Assembly (NCBI GenBank): GCA_017471175.1 | Contig: JAFUVS010000012.1 | Span: 1 to 64,000, forward strand | DNA: 64,000 nt | Direction of reading: 5' to 3' | Source of the DNA: Paludibacteraceae bacterium | GTDB taxonomy: Bacteria; Bacteroidota; Bacteroidia; Bacteroidales; Paludibacteraceae | Translations under genes and position numbers: made by a program | Notes under the pieces: generated by a model | The model's database searches: none | Told to the model about the DNA's origin: nothing | Seen by the model: the letters and a program-made list of their open reading frames with translations, nothing else | Shown here: positions 62,714 to 64,000 of the stretch, one piece after another | Position numbering within the stretch: position 1 is the stretch's first letter | How the letters are laid out: each line of letters begins with the position of its first letter

Positions 62714-64000
62714 ATGATTACAATGAAAAAATTATTATTTGCACTCTGTGCAGCAGTGCTGGCTATGACGGGCTGCACGAAGAAAACAAGCGAGAAGACG
62801 GAATGTATGGCCGAAGGTCGGCATCCGGCTTACGCTTACAACGCCACCATCTATGAGTTGAACACGCGCCAACTGACCGAAGAGGGTACGTTTGCCGCCG
62901 CCGAGAAACTACTGCCCGAGTTGCGCGAAAACGGCATTGATATTCTGTGGATAATGCCTTGCCAGCCCATCGGCAAACTGACTCGCAAAGGGACACTTGG
63001 CAGTTACTATTCGATTATTGACTACTGCCAAATCAATCCCGAATTCGGTACCCGTGCGGACTTTGAGCATTTCCTCAACCGCGCCCACGAATTGGGATTC
63101 AAGGTGATATTAGACTGGGTGGCCAACCATACGGCTCCCGACAGCGAATGGACGAAGAACGAAGGTTGGCACTACCGCGACAGTTTGGGCAACCTGATGG
63201 TACAATACGACTGGACGGACATCAGCAAACTGAACTACGACAACCAAGACATGCGCCAAGCGATGTTGGAGGCTATGCACTGGTGGATGGACACGATTGG
63301 CATTGACGGTTTCCGCTGCGATGTAGCGGGAGAAGTGCCGACCGATTTCTGGAACTGGGCGATGGCAGATTTACGCAAGACACATCCGGATATGTTCACC
63401 TTGGCAGAGGACGAAGACAAAGCGCAGGAACTGACGGAGCAAGCCTTTGATATGTACTACGGCTGGACTCTTCACCACCTGATGAACGAGGTGGCACAGG
63501 GCAAGAAAGAGGTGGATGACCTGTGGCAGTACTTCCAAAAAGTAGATACAACGTTGCGTAAGGACGCTATCCGTATGAATTTCACAAGCAACCACGATGA
63601 GAACTCGTGGAACGGAACGGAGTTTGAGCGTATGGGCGATGCTGCCTATCTGATGGCTGCTTTCACTTACTTTGTACCGGGTATGCCTTTGATTTACACG
63701 GGTCAGTTGTCCGGCAATCACCACCGCTTGGAGTTCTTCGAGAAAGACGTGATTGACCGCGTGGAGAATGCACCCGAATATGGTATGTATCAGCGTCTGA
63801 ACGCTTTCCGTAAAGCCAATGCAGCATTGCAGAGCAATGAGAAAGGTGCTCCTATGATTCGTCTTGAGAGCGATGAGGACGACATTTTTGCCGCCATCCG
63901 CACGTTTGCCGCAGAGAAAGGCTGCGATAAGAGCGAGGGCTGCAAGAAAGAAGATGGATGCTGCAAGAAGAACGAGGTGATGGCACTGATGAATATGTCG
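62714..64000 (+). CDS. Alpha-amylase-family (GH13) lipoprotein, partial
   Basis: The frame is open to the window edge (429 codons). A lipoprotein signal (MKKLLFALCAAVLAMTGC) starts at ATG 62723 or 62714. The GH13 barrel shows LWIMPCQPIGKLTRKGTLGS, VILDWVANHTAPDS, the nucleophile region GFRCDVAGEVP, a TLAEDED acid/base region and FTSNHDENSWNG. Near the end of the barrel a Cys/Lys-rich segment occurs (GCDKSEGCKKEDGCCKK, residues about 403-419). It is probably co-transcribed with the first amylase gene for starch use. Confidence 0.88.
   Translation, partial: MITMKKLLFALCAAVLAMTGCTKKTSEKTECMAEGRHPAYAYNATIYELNTRQLTEEGTFAAAEKLLPELRENGIDILWIMPCQPIGKLTRKGTLGSYYSIIDYCQINPEFGTRADFEHFLNRAHELGFKVILDWVANHTAPDSEWTKNEGWHYRDSLGNLMVQYDWTDISKLNYDNQDMRQAMLEAMHWWMDTIGIDGFRCDVAGEVPTDFWNWAMADLRKTHPDMFTLAEDEDKAQELTEQAFDMYYGWTLHHLMNEVAQGKKEVDDLWQYFQKVDTTLRKDAIRMNFTSNHDENSWNGTEFERMGDAAYLMAAFTYFVPGMPLIYTGQLSGNHHRLEFFEKDVIDRVENAPEYGMYQRLNAFRKANAALQSNEKGAPMIRLESDEDDIFAAIRTFAAEKGCDKSEGCKKEDGCCKKNEVMALMNMS

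Overview
The window is a 64 kb stretch of a Bacteroidales chromosome (phylum Bacteroidota), probably from an uncultured gut-type relative. The evidence is the 16S rRNA 5' end at the left edge, the Bacteroidota promoter (TTTG about 19-21 nt upstream of TAnnTTTG) seen before many genes, the near absence of Shine-Dalgarno sequences, an S1 protein and a short glucose-6-phosphate isomerase of Bacteroidota type, and Omp28, DUF6029, TonB-receptor and type IX secretion (T9SS) cargo proteins. Placement below order is not supported by what can be read here.

Layout. 1-1005: 5' end of a leftward rRNA operon with tandem promoters and a purine-rich tract. 1006-2427: leftward ribosomal operon rpsF-rpsR-rplI-rpmE2. 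2595-5974: rpsA, prmC, recX. 6017-13447: lysS-gpsA-pgi-fabG, then a nucleoside transporter and ribF. 13454-20861: a leftward locus encoding a TonB receptor, a DUF362-DUF1893 lipoprotein, a polyferredoxin membrane protein, a Tat-exported ferredoxin-type aldo/keto reductase, TatA and TatC. 21112-25330: methylmalonyl-CoA epimerase and a complete Na+-pumping methylmalonyl-CoA decarboxylase. 25473-27549: groES-groEL. 27702-32847: TlpA, DUF6029 barrel, two Omp28-like proteins and a small secreted protein. About 32850-44300: a low-GC accessory island. 44427-51782: secreted endonuclease I, mutA-mutB and transketolase. 51790-55955: leftward thrS, secreted caspase and a lectin-fold-like protein. 55968-60595: Mla-type ABC permease and ATPase, a lipoprotein, an M6 metalloprotease and exonuclease III. 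60612-64000: two alpha-amylase-family lipoproteins, the second cut by the window edge.

Functional links. The mutase (45-49 kb), epimerase and decarboxylase (21-25 kb) together form the succinyl-CoA to propionyl-CoA route with Na+ export, so the organism very likely makes propionate. tatA and tatC sit immediately beside a reductase with a twin-arginine signal and a polytopic Fe-S protein with an internal twin-Arg-like motif, which suggests a dedicated envelope redox system. Several secreted enzymes (endonucleases, M6 protease, small Omp28-locus protein) end in short C-terminal tails of T9SS type.

The most unusual part is the 33-44 kb island. It holds an internally deleted groEL remnant, two copies of a promoter-plus-hairpin leader module (one interrupted by a decayed insertion sequence), an AbiH-like defence gene, two unrecognised envelope proteins preceded by a strongly structured leader with mutually exclusive pairings, an AAA ATPase flanked by two related palindromes, and three non-coding arrays of short palindromes joined by similar pyrimidine-rich linkers.
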